Origin: Acanthosepion esculentum
Taxonomy: Eukaryota; Mollusca; Cephalopoda; Sepiida; Sepiidae
Length of the DNA: 64,000 bases
Reading direction: 5' to 3'
Assembly: GCA_964036315.1 (NCBI GenBank)
Contig: OZ038509.1
Location: 25,583,205-25,647,204, forward strand
Of the stretch, positions 24,100 through 33,406 are shown piece by piece. The translations under genes and the position numbers were made by a program. The notes below the pieces were generated by a model, which saw only the letters and a program-made list of their open reading frames with translations, did no database searches and had not been told where the DNA came from. The number at the start of each line of letters is the position of its first letter. Positions within the stretch are counted from its first letter, which is position 1.

Positions 24100-24600
24100 A
24101 TTACTGAGAAGTGCCGGGCCTCAGAGAAATATCTACCTCCCTTATTACACTCAGAGTGGTGATCAGTAGTAATACTGATGCCAGCACAGCCAACATTTTT
24201 GGTAATAGGTTTTTTTTTAACCTGGCCCAGGTACACATGCTCGCACTCCCCAAATTAAACTGACCTTTTTGACATTCTGTCAGCACGGGGTGGCAATTAA
24301 ATACAATCTACCTTCAGGTGGACAAACTACATTTTAACTTTGAATTGTGTTTCTTTCTATGGGCAGAATACAAAAGAATAAATGAGTGAGGCCTGTTCTT
24401 GGGGATTCCAAGACACAGCATCATCTCCCTCATTGCACCAAAGAGGGACAGGGACTGGGGTGCAACATTAGCTGCAGGAACTTTGCAATTTTTTGCATTA
24501 GCAACCATCATTTGCGCTAGCATTGGTATTACTACTGATTCCCCTTCTCTAGTGCAACAAGAGAGGTACTGCTCTGGGCAGCTGTTTCCTAGAATTGGGC
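24100..24600. repeat. Diverged inverted repeat pair
   Basis: The reverse complement of about 24,120-24,190 shares TATTACTACTGAT and flanking words with 24,520-24,560, suggesting two inverted copies of one dispersed element. The short frames at 24,101-24,286 (minus) and 24,399-24,674 (plus) have no recognised domain. Confidence 0.35.
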
Positions 24601-24754
24601 ATATTTCACTATTTTTTTCAGTTGTGCTCTTCTTGAAGACAAAGACACAACTGAGAGATTGGTCATTCTTTTAATATATACATTGCTGGTATTTTTAGCT
24701 TAACATATTTTGAATACTTTCTTAACAGCCAAACAAAAATTAAAAGAATATTTT

Positions 24755-24835
24755 CCCATAGCTGGGTCCCTAACAGGAGTTCCACCCTGGATCAGAGTGT
24801 ACCTAGGAACAATAGTAATTAAGAAGTATGGAGAA
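24755..24835 (+). repeat. Truncated copy of CCCATAGCTGGG repeat family
   Basis: This short copy has CCCATAGCTGGG, CCCTAACAGG, CACCCTGG and GGAACAATAG..AATTAAGA in order, as do 45,365-45,535, 54,955-55,120, 59,575-59,760 and 60,395-60,485. It ends at the (TA)n tract at 24,837-24,887. Confidence 0.6.
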
Positions 24836-24856
24836 ACATATATATATATATATATA

Positions 24857-24887
<31 letters not shown>

Positions 24888-24891
<4 letters not shown>

Positions 24892-25098
24892 TATATTTTG
24901 GCAGTATGTTTTCATTAAGATATGTCTAAATAATTTAGACAAATTTTTTTTCTACTTAATTTTAATAGGATCCTTCTGTAATTATGGATAAGTTTCTTAG
25001 TATTCTTATTAAAGGAAGAAAGAAAATTACCATGTTGATGCATATTCATTTTATTCGAAGTACTTTTGACATTAGCACAATGTCATCATCAGGATCTT
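24888..25098 (-). mobile_element. Penelope-like relic with decayed hammerhead-like end
   Basis: Read on the minus strand, it starts at a hammerhead-like motif (25,054-25,098) and runs to (TA)n at 24,837-24,887. The motif has CUGAUGA, one extra U, a 6-bp stem II (GACATT/AATGTC), then AAAA where hammerheads have GAAA, then self-complementary AGTACT. The lost G and poor stem I imply it is inactive. A broken frame gives Lys-rich PLE-like sequence with stops. Confidence 0.45.
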
Positions 25099-25319
25099 GT
25101 TTTTTCTATGACAAAATTGTTGTGGTCATCTGAAAATTAAATTTTTTCTTCTAAGTGAAAAATACTAAAGTTATGTACTGATGATTTTTAAATTTTATGA
25201 TGTAAGCACATGACAAAATTCAAGGGAGGTAACTAAGTTATTGAAAGGTCTAAATATTTTTAAAAATCTATGAGAGAATCATCTTAATAAATAGACAAAA
25301 CATGTCTAAATTATTTAAT

Positions 25320-25320
<1 letters not shown>

Positions 25321-25368
<48 letters not shown>

Positions 25369-25394
25369 GAAATTATATATATATATATATATAT
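25321..25394. repeat. (TA)n microsatellite, interrupted
   Basis: Two (TA)n runs flank a short ATTAATGAAATTA-like interruption. The tract borders the left arm of the PLE fold-back. Confidence 0.97.
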
Positions 25395-25486
25395 ACATAT
25401 ATATAAAGATATTTTTGAAGGTACAAAATTTTATCACAGAAATAAAAGTGTCAAGCTTGATATTACCAGACATATTAAAAACAGGC

Positions 25487-25522
25487 GAAGCAACCGGTTT
25501 CACTCCCGCTCTTCAGGCTTCC
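25487..25522 (-). ncRNA. Hammerhead-ribozyme-like motif, left PLE arm
   Basis: On the minus strand: stem I GAAGC/GCTTC (perfect 5 bp), CUGAAGA, stem II GC[GGGA]GU (one GC and one GU pair), GAAA, stem III ACCGGU, then U at the cleavage position. This is type I hammerhead order with every core position kept. Stem III has no loop and is self-complementary, so pairing would need two molecules or tandem copies, as described for PLE hammerheads. Stem II is weak. Confidence 0.62.
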
Positions 25523-25608
25523 AACGGGAGATTTAATTTAAATTAAAAACACAGAAAATGTACAATGAAAAAGAAATGTGGAGAAAAAAAAATTATGAAC
25601 AAAAGGAA

Positions 25609-26049
25609 CTAGAGGCAAATGACAGTGAGTCCCAACAAACATTCACGCTGTTTACACAAGGAAGGCTTGCGGGACCCGATATAAAGTGCCTCCAGCACCT
25701 TGAGGTGAAATAAGGAGTGTGACCGGGACAACACCGTGAACCGGTCCGCACTAAAGTTAGCTGCACACCCTCTGCTATTTAACAGGTGATCACATATGGC
25801 GGAACCGTAGGTGTTTGGGACGAGTCCATTCAGTGGCAAGGTGTGATTCCTGATTTTGGTAGGAATGTGCTGTTTAATTCTCATGTCCAGGCCTTGTGTC
25901 GTCCTTCCTATATAGTCAGCACCGCAACTACAAACGTATTTGTAAATAACAGAATTAATTTGATGGGGAGGGAGAACGTTCTTACACCCAGAACGAATCA
26001 TAGGCCGGGTTTTTTTTTTCTCCTCCACATTTCTTTTTGCATTGTACAT
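25609..26049 (-). pseudogene. GIY-YIG endonuclease domain of Penelope-like element
   Basis: A 146-codon open frame is read from ATG at 26,049 and ends in a stop. Residues 36-61 hold the GIY-YIG signature in PLE form: YKYVCSCGADYIGRT, then Arg57 and His61 (RIKQH). SAICDHLL at 83-90 and the conserved Glu120 (LEALYIGSRKP) complete the fold. PLEs fuse this nuclease to the C terminus of a reverse transcriptase, where it nicks target DNA. Here the reverse transcriptase is missing and the frame begins in the inverted arm, so it is a truncated fragment even though the domain itself has no stop. Confidence 0.88.
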
Positions 26050-26084
26050 TTTTTGTGTTTTTAATTTAAATTAAATCTCCCGTT

Positions 26085-26120
26085 GGAAGCCTGAAGAGCG
26101 GGAGTGAAACCGGTTGCTTT
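26085..26120 (+). ncRNA. Hammerhead-ribozyme-like motif, right PLE arm
   Basis: This is the inverted partner of 25,487-25,522. Stem I is GGAAGC (26,085-26,090) with GCTTT (26,116-26,120), including one G:U. CUGAAGA is 26,091-26,097, stem II GC[GGGA]GU 26,098-26,105, GAAA 26,106-26,109, stem III ACCGGU 26,109-26,114 and the cleavage U 26,115. The core is unmutated. Confidence 0.6.
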
Positions 26121-26172
26121 GCCCGTTTTTAATATGCCTGGTAATATCAAGCTTCACACTTTTATTTCTGTG

Positions 26173-26176
<4 letters not shown>

Positions 26177-26222
<46 letters not shown>
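26177..26222. repeat. (TA)n microsatellite
   Basis: This is an uninterrupted (TA)n between the right PLE arm and a U2-like fragment. Confidence 0.97.
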
Positions 26223-26226
<4 letters not shown>

Positions 26227-26264
26227 TTTGCTTCACTACCTGACCATTGGGCTGGGATCAATGT
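26223..26264 (+). ncRNA. Third U2-like fragment (5' part only)
   Basis: AAAGCTTTGCTTCACTACC followed by TGACCATTGGGCTGGGATCAA matches 23,642-23,681 almost base for base, then diverges after ATCAA where the GTGTAGTA core would begin. It shows the U2-like sequence belongs to a dispersed family. It abuts (TA)n on its left. Confidence 0.5.
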
Positions 26265-26448
26265 ACATTTTTAATCAGGAAATATCTGTGTTGAAAAGCA
26301 TTATTCGAGTTTTGTTTGACCAGGAGGTTCTTTGTGCCCGACAGGGGAAGACATGTCCGATCTAATGACAGTTTCTTCAAAACTTTTTCAGGATTTTATA
26401 TCCTATTTTATAAACATATATATTTTATATATATATAGATATTTTTTT

Positions 26449-26823
26449 TTCATTGAATACGACAGACAAGGTGCTTTTATTTAGTTTTTTTATACAATTT
26501 CTCTTATTTTAATTGTTAAATAAGAAATAAACATGGACACAATATCTTGACCGTGTTTTGAAAAATGAAAACATTTTATAAACATACATATAACAAACTA
26601 TTTCTTATTTAACAGTTAAAATATTTAATCCTTGAAAATGGCTAAATGTATAGCCGAAAGTGCTCGGATAAAAAGAACATTTGGACAGTTTTTATATAAT
26701 TTATCATCCGAAAAGAAAAAAATTATTAGATCGCATGAGAAATTGTATAAGAAACTAAATAAAAGCATCTTGTCTGTCGTATTCAATGAAATGCTCATGA
26801 AAGAAGGATTGCTGCCTAAATAC

Positions 26824-26825
<2 letters not shown>
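26449..26825. mobile_element. Inverted pair of PLE 5'-end relics (family 2)
   Basis: The segment 26,449-26,530 (minus) and 26,560-26,825 (plus) are opposed copies of one sequence, also found at 27,900-28,257 and 29,056-29,295. The plus copy begins with a hammerhead-like motif and opens a frame that reads MAKCIAESARIKRTFGQF and ends ...KEGLLPKYT at the (TA)n at 26,826. The pattern S-A-R...GQ...K..IR..EK..KK...LS..FN...KE.LLP.YT is shared with the unrelated-looking copy at 29.85 kb, so it is a remnant PLE N terminus (inference). Confidence 0.6.
26628..26669 (+). ncRNA. Decayed hammerhead-like motif (family 2)
   Basis: Stem I AUCC/GGAU, UUGAAAA where CUGANGA is expected, one extra U, stem II GGCUA/UAGCC, GAAA, stem III AGUGCU, then C. 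Two core changes (C3 to U and G8 to A) predict loss of cleavage. The ATG of the neighbouring frame lies inside stem II. Confidence 0.4.

Positions 26826-26874
<49 letters not shown>
26826..26874. repeat. (TA)n microsatellite
   Basis: The tract lies between the family 2 PLE relic and the 3' end of a minus-strand tRNA-derived SINE. Confidence 0.97.
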
Positions 26875-26877
<3 letters not shown>

Positions 26878-26878
<1 letters not shown>

Positions 26879-27130
26879 AGGAATAAAGTTTTTATTTATT
26901 AATCCGACATATCTTGATTTATTGCTTAAACCTTATTTTTAATGGATACCCATATTTGAGTAGACGTTCTGTTTTTATTTATTAAACAGTATATTTATTT
27001 ATTTTGATCTATCTGAATATACAAGAGAACTTATTAGAAAAACGTGCCCTCTGGAAGGATTCAAACCCATGTCCTTTAGAGGAAACTGTTATTATATCTG
27101 ACATGTTTTGACATCTCAGCCATGAAGATC
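26878..27130 (-). mobile_element. tRNA-derived SINE with (TA)n tail
   Basis: On the minus strand a B box (GGTTTGAATCC, 27,058-27,068) is followed by a body homologous to the SINE at 32,127-32,395 (GGGTATCCAT, AACAGA, TAAACAG). It ends TTTC directly before (TA)n. The shared body and identical relation to (TA)n in both copies mark one SINE family. Confidence 0.6.
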
Positions 27131-27899
27131 ACAAGACTATTGTTCCAAGGCAGTGAGGGTCAAAATCATGACTCTGTGATGGTACTATGCTAATCCATCA
27201 TCCTGTAGAGAAAGAACAAAAACACCAAATAAGTATAAAATCATCAAAAACAAGAACCACCATTTTTTTCTGGAGAAATTTGATTATTATTTGCCTTTCA
27301 TTGGTAACTTCAAATTATGCGTCTTCGGTTAGTCAAAAAATAAGAGAGTTTAGAAATGAGACGAGATGCGATAATAGACAAAGAAAAAGACGTTTAGTAT
27401 GAAAAAGGCAGAAAGTTAATTTGCTCCATAATTGATCAAACTTTGATCTGTCAGAAATCAATTACTTATCTGCAGATGAGACAAGACGTTGATTGTCTGC
27501 ACAAAGATTTTTTTAACACAAATTCTTCACATAAGTTTTCATTCAGATATATATAAATCTATATACATAAGCTACAAGAGAATTATATAAAAGTAGATAT
27601 ATACGTGGGTTAATTTGTTATTATATAATAATACATAATAATATGTTTTTATTATGAGGTTTGCTGAAGTGGCATTTGAATATTTATCTTAGCATAAATT
27701 TTAAGGGGTTTAGATACTTGGGGGGGAGTATTTATGTTTATGTATTAAATATTTTATTTCTGTTTTTTTGCAATATTTTATATTTATTTTAAAAAATTTT
27801 TGTTACTATTATTTAATTAATTAATATATTTACATATTATTTATTTTTGTATAGTATTATCTATTGATTCAAAAGTCCTCTTTTAATTCCCTTATTCTT
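27131..27899. other. AT-rich stretch, no gene seen
   Basis: AT-rich sequence with scattered TATA runs. The plus-strand frame at 27,187-27,402 has no recognisable domain. No RNA gene or transposon terminus was identified. Confidence 0.45.
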
Positions 27900-28257
27900 C
27901 AGGCAATTTTCTTTCATTTCAATCCTTCTTTCATGCACATTGAATACGACAGACAATGTACTTTTATTTAGTTTTTTATACAATTTCTCATGCTATCTAA
28001 TTATTTTTTTCTTTTCAGATGATAAATTATATAAAAACTGTCCGAATGTTCTTTTTATCCGGGCGCTTTCAGCTATGCATTTAGCCATTTTCAAGGATTA
28101 TATTTTAACTGTTAAAATAAGAAATAGTTTGTATTATGTATGTTTTATAAAATGTTTTCATTTTTTTTTTCAAAACATAGTCAAGATATTATGTCCATGT
28201 TTAAAGTTAATATTATTAAGTATTAGGTTGTTAATATTATATTATAAATTTATTTAT
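27900..28257 (-). mobile_element. PLE 5'-end relic, family 2 copy
   Basis: The reverse complement aligns with 26,560-26,800. A hammerhead-like relic lies at 28,055-28,097 (UUGAAAA, stem II, GAAA, AGCGCC, then C). The coding remnant runs leftward with stops. It is bounded on the right by a short (TA)n at 28,260-28,276. Confidence 0.55.
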
Positions 28258-28276
28258 TCTTATATATATATATAAA

Positions 28277-29022
28277 TATAAAAGTGAACATAGAAGTCAA
28301 CACTTAGAGGCAGCAGTCTGTTTCATGCTTGATGCAATCATTAGGCAACTATAAATCTATAAATCGACCATTCGGCCTTGCATGGAGTATTGCTGCCATA
28401 TATGGTCTGGAGCCCCTGCTGTTTGCCTCAGGGTTCTTGATAAGATCCAGAGACGGATATGCAATGTAATTGGCCCTGATCTATCATCTCGTCTGCAGTC
28501 GCTCTCTCACAGACGCGACGTTGCCTCGCTCTGTCTTTTTTACAAATACTTTCACGGTAATTGCTCCGAGGAGCTGCTTTCGCTGGTTCCTAGGCCTCAT
28601 GAATTTAAACGTCCTACGAGGCTGGCATCTCGTTCCCACCCCTTCACCGTTGAAACTGTTAGATGTAGACGTCTCTTCTACTCCAATAACTTCATGTCTC
28701 GCACATCTCGCCTGTGGAACTCCCTTCCTTATTCCTGTTTCCCTGACAAATACAATCTCCAACTATTTAAGTATAACGTCAATCGACATCTCCAGTTGCC
28801 TTGATCTATCCACTTCCCTTCTCCACATCCTTTCACCTTTCATTCCTATCTGCTCTCACTCCAAATCTTCTGTAACCCCCTTGCCTTGATCGCTCCACTA
28901 TCTTTCTCCACATCCTCTCCTTTACCACTCCTATATGCTCTTCCTCCAAACCTTCTGTAACCCCCTGCGTACTAGTGGCCTCAAGCCTTGCTTGGGGTGA
29001 TAAGCTTAAAAAAAAAAAAAAA

Positions 29023-29025
<3 letters not shown>
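28277..29025 (+). mobile_element. 5'-truncated non-LTR retrotransposon with poly(A)
   Basis: The end of a LINE reverse transcriptase ORF is followed by a pyrimidine-rich 3' UTR (28,805-28,980), with two copies of a CTTCTGTAACCCCCT-containing segment, and an A run at 29,009-29,024. It lies between (TA)n tracts. Fragments of the same or a related family recur at 40.3-44.8 kb and 48.9-49.9 kb. Confidence 0.82.
28350..28804 (+). pseudogene. Non-LTR reverse transcriptase C-terminal fragment
   Basis: In frame, YKSTIRPCMEYCCHIWSG matches the segment after the catalytic core of jockey/CR1-like reverse transcriptases (consensus YK..IRP.LEYC..IW). It continues LDKIQRRICNVIGPDL, RRDVASLCLFYKYFHG, LWNSLP and a stop at 28,804. 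The 140-codon open part is undamaged but lacks the catalytic YADD portion, so it cannot act alone. The ATG at 28,382 is internal. Confidence 0.85.

Positions 29026-29055
<30 letters not shown>
29026..29055. repeat. (TA)n microsatellite
   Basis: The tract follows the LINE poly(A) and precedes a PLE relic. Confidence 0.95.
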
Positions 29056-29060
<5 letters not shown>

Positions 29061-29290
29061 GCATTTAGGCAGCAATCCTTCTTTCATGCACATTTCATTG
29101 AATATGACAGACAAGGTGCTCTTATTTAGTTTTTTATACAATTTCTCATGCAATCTAAAAAGATTTTCTTTTAAGATGATAAATTATATAAAAACTGTCC
29201 AAATGTTCTTTTTATCTGAGCGCTTTTGGCTATACATTTAGCCATTTTCAAGTATTAAATATTTTAACTGTTAAATAAGAAATAGTTTGT

Positions 29291-29295
<5 letters not shown>
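29056..29295 (-). mobile_element. PLE 5'-end relic, family 2 third copy
   Basis: This is a minus-strand copy of the 26,560-26,825 sequence, bounded on both sides by (TA)n. The hammerhead-like relic is at 29,212-29,255. The coding remnant again ends in a LLP.YT-like sequence at the (TA)n. Confidence 0.58.

Positions 29296-29368
<73 letters not shown>
29296..29368. repeat. (TA)n then (TG)n microsatellite
   Basis: A (TA)n run to about 29,341 switches to (TG)n. It separates PLE families 2 and 3. Confidence 0.97.
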
Positions 29369-29372
<4 letters not shown>

Positions 29373-29501
29373 TTGGCAGCAACTTTTCTTTTAAACATAT
29401 AGTATTGAATGTTAAAGACAACATAGTCTTGCATATTTTCTTATATTCTCTAATGAGACTTTTTATTTGAAAATGATTTTGAAATAAGTATTGTCCGTAC
29501 G

Positions 29502-29544
29502 ATGACCTAGCGCTTTCGAACATCATTGTTCATCTTCAAGGTCA
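29502..29544 (-). ncRNA. Hammerhead-like motif (family 3, minus copy)
   Basis: Stem I UGACC/GGUCA, UUGAAGA (C3 to U change), one extra U, stem II GAACA/UGUUC, GAAA, self-complementary stem III AGCGCU, then A. Apart from C3 it is like its partner. The change should abolish cleavage. Confidence 0.5.
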
Positions 29545-29827
29545 ATATTTTTAGTCAAAATTTTTTTAACAAACATTTGCCAATTATCTTGTTTATAATA
29601 TATTTACATTTTATAACGTATTCTTCAGTCTTTTGGCTTGTATATAAAAAAAAATCTTTTTCCCACTGTCACATGATAAAAATCTTCGCCATGCACGTGA
29701 TAACATCATCGCGTCTTTTGAAATTAAAAGGATTTTAACGTTTATTTAGTTTGTAAAAAAGTAGCAACATGATTACGCTACAAGATAATTGGCAAATGTT
29801 TGTTAAAAAAGTTTTGACTAAAAATAT

Positions 29828-29869
29828 TGACCCTGAAGATGAACAATGATGTTCGAAAGTGCTAGGTCA
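29828..29869 (+). ncRNA. Hammerhead-like motif (family 3, plus copy)
   Basis: Stem I TGACC (29,828-29,832) pairs with GGTCA (29,865-29,869). CUGAAGA is 29,833-29,839, then U40, stem II GAACA/TGTTC (29,841-29,845 / 29,850-29,854), GAAA 29,855-29,858, stem III AGTGCT 29,858-29,863 and A 29,864 at the cleavage position. All invariant core bases are present. The one departure from canonical hammerheads is the unpaired base between CUGAAGA and stem II, seen in three families here. Confidence 0.58.
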
Positions 29870-29996
29870 TCGTACGGACAATACTTATTTCAAAATCATT
29901 TTCAAATAAAAAGTCTCATTAGAGAATATGAGAAAATTCAAAAGAAAATATGCAAGACTATGTTGTCTTTAACATTCAATACTACATGTTTAAAAG

Positions 29997-29999
<3 letters not shown>

Positions 30000-30037
<38 letters not shown>
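30000..30037. repeat. (TA)n microsatellite
   Basis: The tract truncates the family 3 plus-strand frame. Confidence 0.97.
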
Positions 30038-30038
<1 letters not shown>

Positions 30039-30569
30039 CAATAAAATCCTTTTCTAATCACATATAAGCTTTGTTGTTTCATGATTAAAGACGGCAACAA
30101 AGGTACCGTGGTTATATTTATTCATTTTTATTTTTCCCAAGTCCTTTTGATATTTTCCAACATTTTGATGGCTAAGGCAAATAACTGTTTGTCTGAAATA
30201 AATTTTTGCTCTTGTCGTTATAGACCAATGAATAATTCAGGTCATGTGCAAAATCCCAAACAATGATTTAAAAAATTTTACGTTGTAAGAGAAATTCTTT
30301 GTGGTAGAATTATTACAATTTTTTTATATACTTGTGAACATAACATCAATTACATAATTAAAAAAAAAAATAATGTAATGGCAGTAACTTAGTTAATGAC
30401 TGAAATATTAATAGAAGGTTGTAATTTACTTGTTTTTAAACTGTTTAGTTGTAACTAAGCATTTCAGAAACATTTTACTATATTCATAATTAATTCTGTT
30501 AAGTGTTGGTTTTAATTTTTAATAAAGATAGCTTCAAGAATTTGTAGTTTCTGCTTATTACTTTCTTGA
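30038..30569. other. AT-rich stretch, possible PLE relic
   Basis: Near 30,135-30,185 the words CCCAAGT, CTTTTGAT and TTTTCC are in the same order as the minus-strand hammerhead family at 37,950-37,992, suggesting an old, unrecognisable copy. Otherwise no gene or RNA was seen. Confidence 0.3.
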
Positions 30570-31075
30570 TGAAGTATACAGATATTGTCCACTAATATTT
30601 TTCTAAATTGTCGAATTTGACCAGGAATGTTTTTGTAGATTTTGAGCAATGGAGGTTGATTCATTCATATGTCGAGTGAACTGTTTTGATAAGTTATTGT
30701 GGTATAACCGACATATATATTCACTTTTTTGTCAGACATGCAATCTCTCAAGGGACATATAAATTAATATATAATATTGTCTTTTTGCAATATGTTTATT
30801 GGTGGGAAGGATTTATTGCAAATAAATGAAGTATACAGATATTGTCCACTAATATTCTTCTAAATTGTCGAATGTGATCAGGAATGTTTTTGTAGATTTT
30901 GAGCAATGGAGGTGGATTCATTCATATGTAGAGTGAACTATCTTGATCAACATATATATTCACTTTTTTGTCGGAGATGCAATCTCTCAAGGGGCATTTA
31001 AATTAATATATAATATTGTCTTTTTGCAATATGTTTATTGGTGGGGAGGATTTATTGCAAATAATCAAGTTAGTT
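30570..31075. repeat. 267-bp direct duplication
   Basis: GAAGTATACAGATATTGTCC begins at 30,571 and again at 30,838. Both halves continue alike through CAATCTCTCAAGGG, ATATAATATTGTC and GTTTATTGGTGGG. No coding capacity was recognised. From 31,076 to 31,507 there is AT-rich sequence without a clear feature. Confidence 0.85.
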
Positions 31076-31507
31076 GTATTAAATTTAGCATAGTACATAA
31101 TTAATTTGATTTTTTACTGGTATCTGTGAGGAATATGTTAGTATTTATGAGGTTTTAGGGTTTTTTCATCTTGTTAATATTTAGAATGCATCTGTTTATG
31201 ATATAAAAGACTGATATGTTTGATAATTTAATAAACCGTTCAAAAGTTAACTCATCTACAAAAAAGATTTTCAACACTGGGGCCAATGCTTGACACTTAG
31301 CTGGGGACTGTGTCAGGTAGATTGTTTGACAGGGTGGTATGTCAGTCAAACGGTGATGCAGATGTCCCAAGGCAAGCTCAACAAAAACAGAAACCTTGAG
31401 TAAAACAAAAGCTCATTCAGTCTCAATTTTTAGTATGAATATGAACTGCAAAATCATGGCCCATCGATTGTTTCCGAGTAGAGAGCTCCATTCTGCCAAG
31501 AAGTATC

Positions 31508-31754
31508 AGAAATGTTACCACAGGGATAACTGGCTTATGGCAAGCAAGCATTCATAGCGATGTCGCTTTTTGATCCTTTGATGTCGGCTTTACCTATCAT
31601 TGTAAAGAATTCACCAAGCATTAGATTGTTCACCCACTGATGGGGGAATGTCTGCTGAGTTTAGACCATTGTGAGACAGGTTAGTTTTATCCTACCAATC
31701 AACATATGTATTACATCGGCCATGGCCACAGTTATCGCATCCAATACAAGAGGA
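31508..31754 (+). pseudogene. 28S rRNA fragment (pseudogene)
   Basis: The sequence matches the peptidyl-transferase-proximal 3' part of metazoan 28S rRNA. Recognisable words in order are GTTACCACAGGGATAACTGG, GCGATGTCGCTTTTTGATCC, GATGTCGGC, CCTATCATTGT, AGAATTCACCAAGC, GGATTGTTCACCCAC-like, GTGAGACAGGTTAGTTTTA, GCCATGG and TACAAGAGG. Scattered substitutions and a small deletion before AATTCACC show it is not functional. It stops abruptly on both sides, with an A-rich run at the 3' end (31,752-31,759) that would fit a LINE-mediated retrocopy. Confidence 0.92.
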
Positions 31755-32062
31755 AAAAAACATTAAACAAACTCACAAACTATCATGAATAATGAGTTTC
31801 CTAACTACATTGTTGATGAACAAATAAGGCAATCTATTAAATATTTTAATATATATCAAATAGAACATAATACTTCCTCAAATAAACTTAATCATATCAA
31901 TCTTTTATATTGCTGGATGATAAATTCACTGTGGAACACTCAGAACTTTATGTACAGGATCATAAAACATGTTGCTTTTCTCCACAACACTGCTGCTATT
32001 ACAATGTGGGATATTGAAAATAACGCCAACAAAAACAAATCTAGGAGGAAGATGTAAGTGGT

Positions 32063-32065
<3 letters not shown>

Positions 32066-32126
<61 letters not shown>
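32066..32126. repeat. (TA)n microsatellite
   Basis: The tract sits at the 3' end of the minus-strand SINE at 32,127-32,395. From 31,760 to 32,065 no gene is recognised. Confidence 0.97.
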
Positions 32127-32128
<2 letters not shown>

Positions 32129-32395
32129 AAATGGATTAAATCAAACATTTTTTTAAAATTTTGTTTAAATGTTATATTTGATGGATACTCATATTCAAAT
32201 AGAAGCTCTGTTTAAACAGTATTTTTATCCAACTACATCTGATGGCCTGAAGATTTGAGAAATCTTGTCAGAAAAATATGCATTCTCCAGCAGGATTTGA
32301 ACCTGCATCTCCTATGGGGAACCATCATTACATCTGACATGCCTAAACATTTGACCACATAGAAATTATGATCAAACAAAGCACACTTATCACCT
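32127..32395 (-). mobile_element. tRNA-derived SINE with (TA)n tail
   Basis: On the minus strand a B box (GGTTCAAATCC, 32,293-32,303) lies in a T-arm-like context (GCAGGTTCAAATCCTGC). The body is shared with 26,878-27,130, ending TTTCC then (TA)n. A second tRNA-like B box on the same strand near 32,434-32,444 belongs to the adjoining repeat. Confidence 0.62.
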
Positions 32396-32397
32396 GT

Positions 32398-32885
32398 TAA
32401 TTCCCCTCTCCAAGTTCTCCACTGCCATAACCGGGTTTTGAACCCACACTCTTTGGGTCCTGTCACTGGATCTAACTAACACCTTTATCCACTGTGCCAT
32501 GTGTCCTTGAGGACATCTGTGTATGAATTTCTGGGTATTATAAGCCAAATATCTTCAGCAACCATTTTTGACAAGAGCTCATATTTCAATTTTTGTTGTT
32601 ATCATCTCATGATTTTACCAGAGCTCATATTGCAATTTTTGCTGTTATTATTGCTTTTCTCTGGCACTCCTTATTACTGGTTCCCATATTGTATTCATTT
32701 CTATGCTTGGTCGGCTCAGGAGATTTTTGTGGCATAGCATATGTGCTGATTCCTTAAGTTTACGAATTTTCCAATGAAAATGTCTATGATAACTGATAAC
32801 TGACATCCATTAAACATGACACGTGGAACTAGAACAGTCTATCCCAGTGAGTGAAATAAAGGGTTCAGTTCGACATTCCAACTAC
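32398..32885. repeat. Dispersed repeat, rearranged copy of window start
   Basis: Bases 32,398-32,480 match 98-180 directly and include a minus-strand B box (GGTTCAAAACC). Bases 32,790-32,885 are the reverse complement of 1-95. The middle 300 bp has no match noticed elsewhere in the window. The frame at 32,501-32,737 has no recognised domain. Confidence 0.6.
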
Positions 32886-33129
32886 TTTGTTCCAATACTG
32901 TCAACATAAAAGAAAGAAATGTCCGCAGGGGAAACTCAAGTTTTTTTGTATGCTTCTTTGTTTATGCACTGTCACCTAAAAAATACACACAAAACCACGA
33001 GCATATTAACATCCATGGTGCCATGCATGATAACACGTTTGGGCAATCATGTCTCTTTTTGATTCATTATTAACTTGACAGCAGAATTCCTGCATTAGGC
33101 TGCTATTACTTAGTGCAGTAATCTGTCTT

Positions 33130-33290
33130 GCTATTTAATCCATATCTGGGGAGTGGAGGAAGAGATGGATTCAGACATTTCCAAAGGGTATTTGTGCATA
33201 AGTAAATGTAATGAACTCAGGGGCGAATCAAACTCACTCTCTGAACTCTTATTCTAAGCCCTTATACATTACATGCACCTTTGCATAACC
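33130..33290 (-). repeat. SINE-like repeat, family shared with 50.2 and 52.3 kb
   Basis: Words ATCCATA, ATGGATTCA, CAAGGGTATT, GCATAAGT.AATGTA and a terminal tRNA-like block (AATCAAACTCACTCTCTGAA) are shared in order with 52,265-52,430, with a partial copy at 50,200-50,290. The minus strand could carry a tRNA-type promoter, but the boxes are degenerate. Confidence 0.45.
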
Positions 33291-33364
33291 AAACTTCCAG
33301 CACATGTATTTTTTTTGTCATTCAATTATCCACCATTAGTTCAATATATTATATTCTCTCACTG

Positions 33365-33365
<1 letters not shown>

Positions 33366-33400
<35 letters not shown>
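33366..33400. repeat. (TA)n microsatellite
   Basis: Further (TA)n tracts occur at 33,480-33,491, 33,628-33,656 and 33,671-33,690, all within or next to PLE-like relics. Confidence 0.95.

Positions 33401-33406
<6 letters not shown>

Larger units (their letters stand above)
25425..26175 (-). mobile_element. Penelope-like retroelement remnant, fold-back arms
   Basis: A GIY-YIG-coding segment on the minus strand is flanked by near-identical inverted arms: plus-strand 25,425-25,595 equals the reverse complement of 26,030-26,175. Both arms carry the same hammerhead motif and end at (TA)n. In the coding direction the order is inverted arm, GIY-YIG, stop, second arm with hammerhead, (TA)n. PLEs are known for terminal pseudo-LTRs and inverted partial copies and for hammerhead ribozymes there. 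The reverse transcriptase portion is absent. Confidence 0.82.
29369..29999. mobile_element. Inverted pair of PLE 5'-end relics (family 3)
   Basis: Minus copy 29,369-29,595 and plus copy 29,780-29,999 are inverted repeats about 185 bp apart, each ending at a microsatellite. Each begins with a hammerhead-like motif and opens a frame starting MMFESARSSYGQYLF. The plus copy frame runs into (TA)n at 30,000. The N-terminal pattern resembles family 2 at protein level although the DNA differs. Confidence 0.65.
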
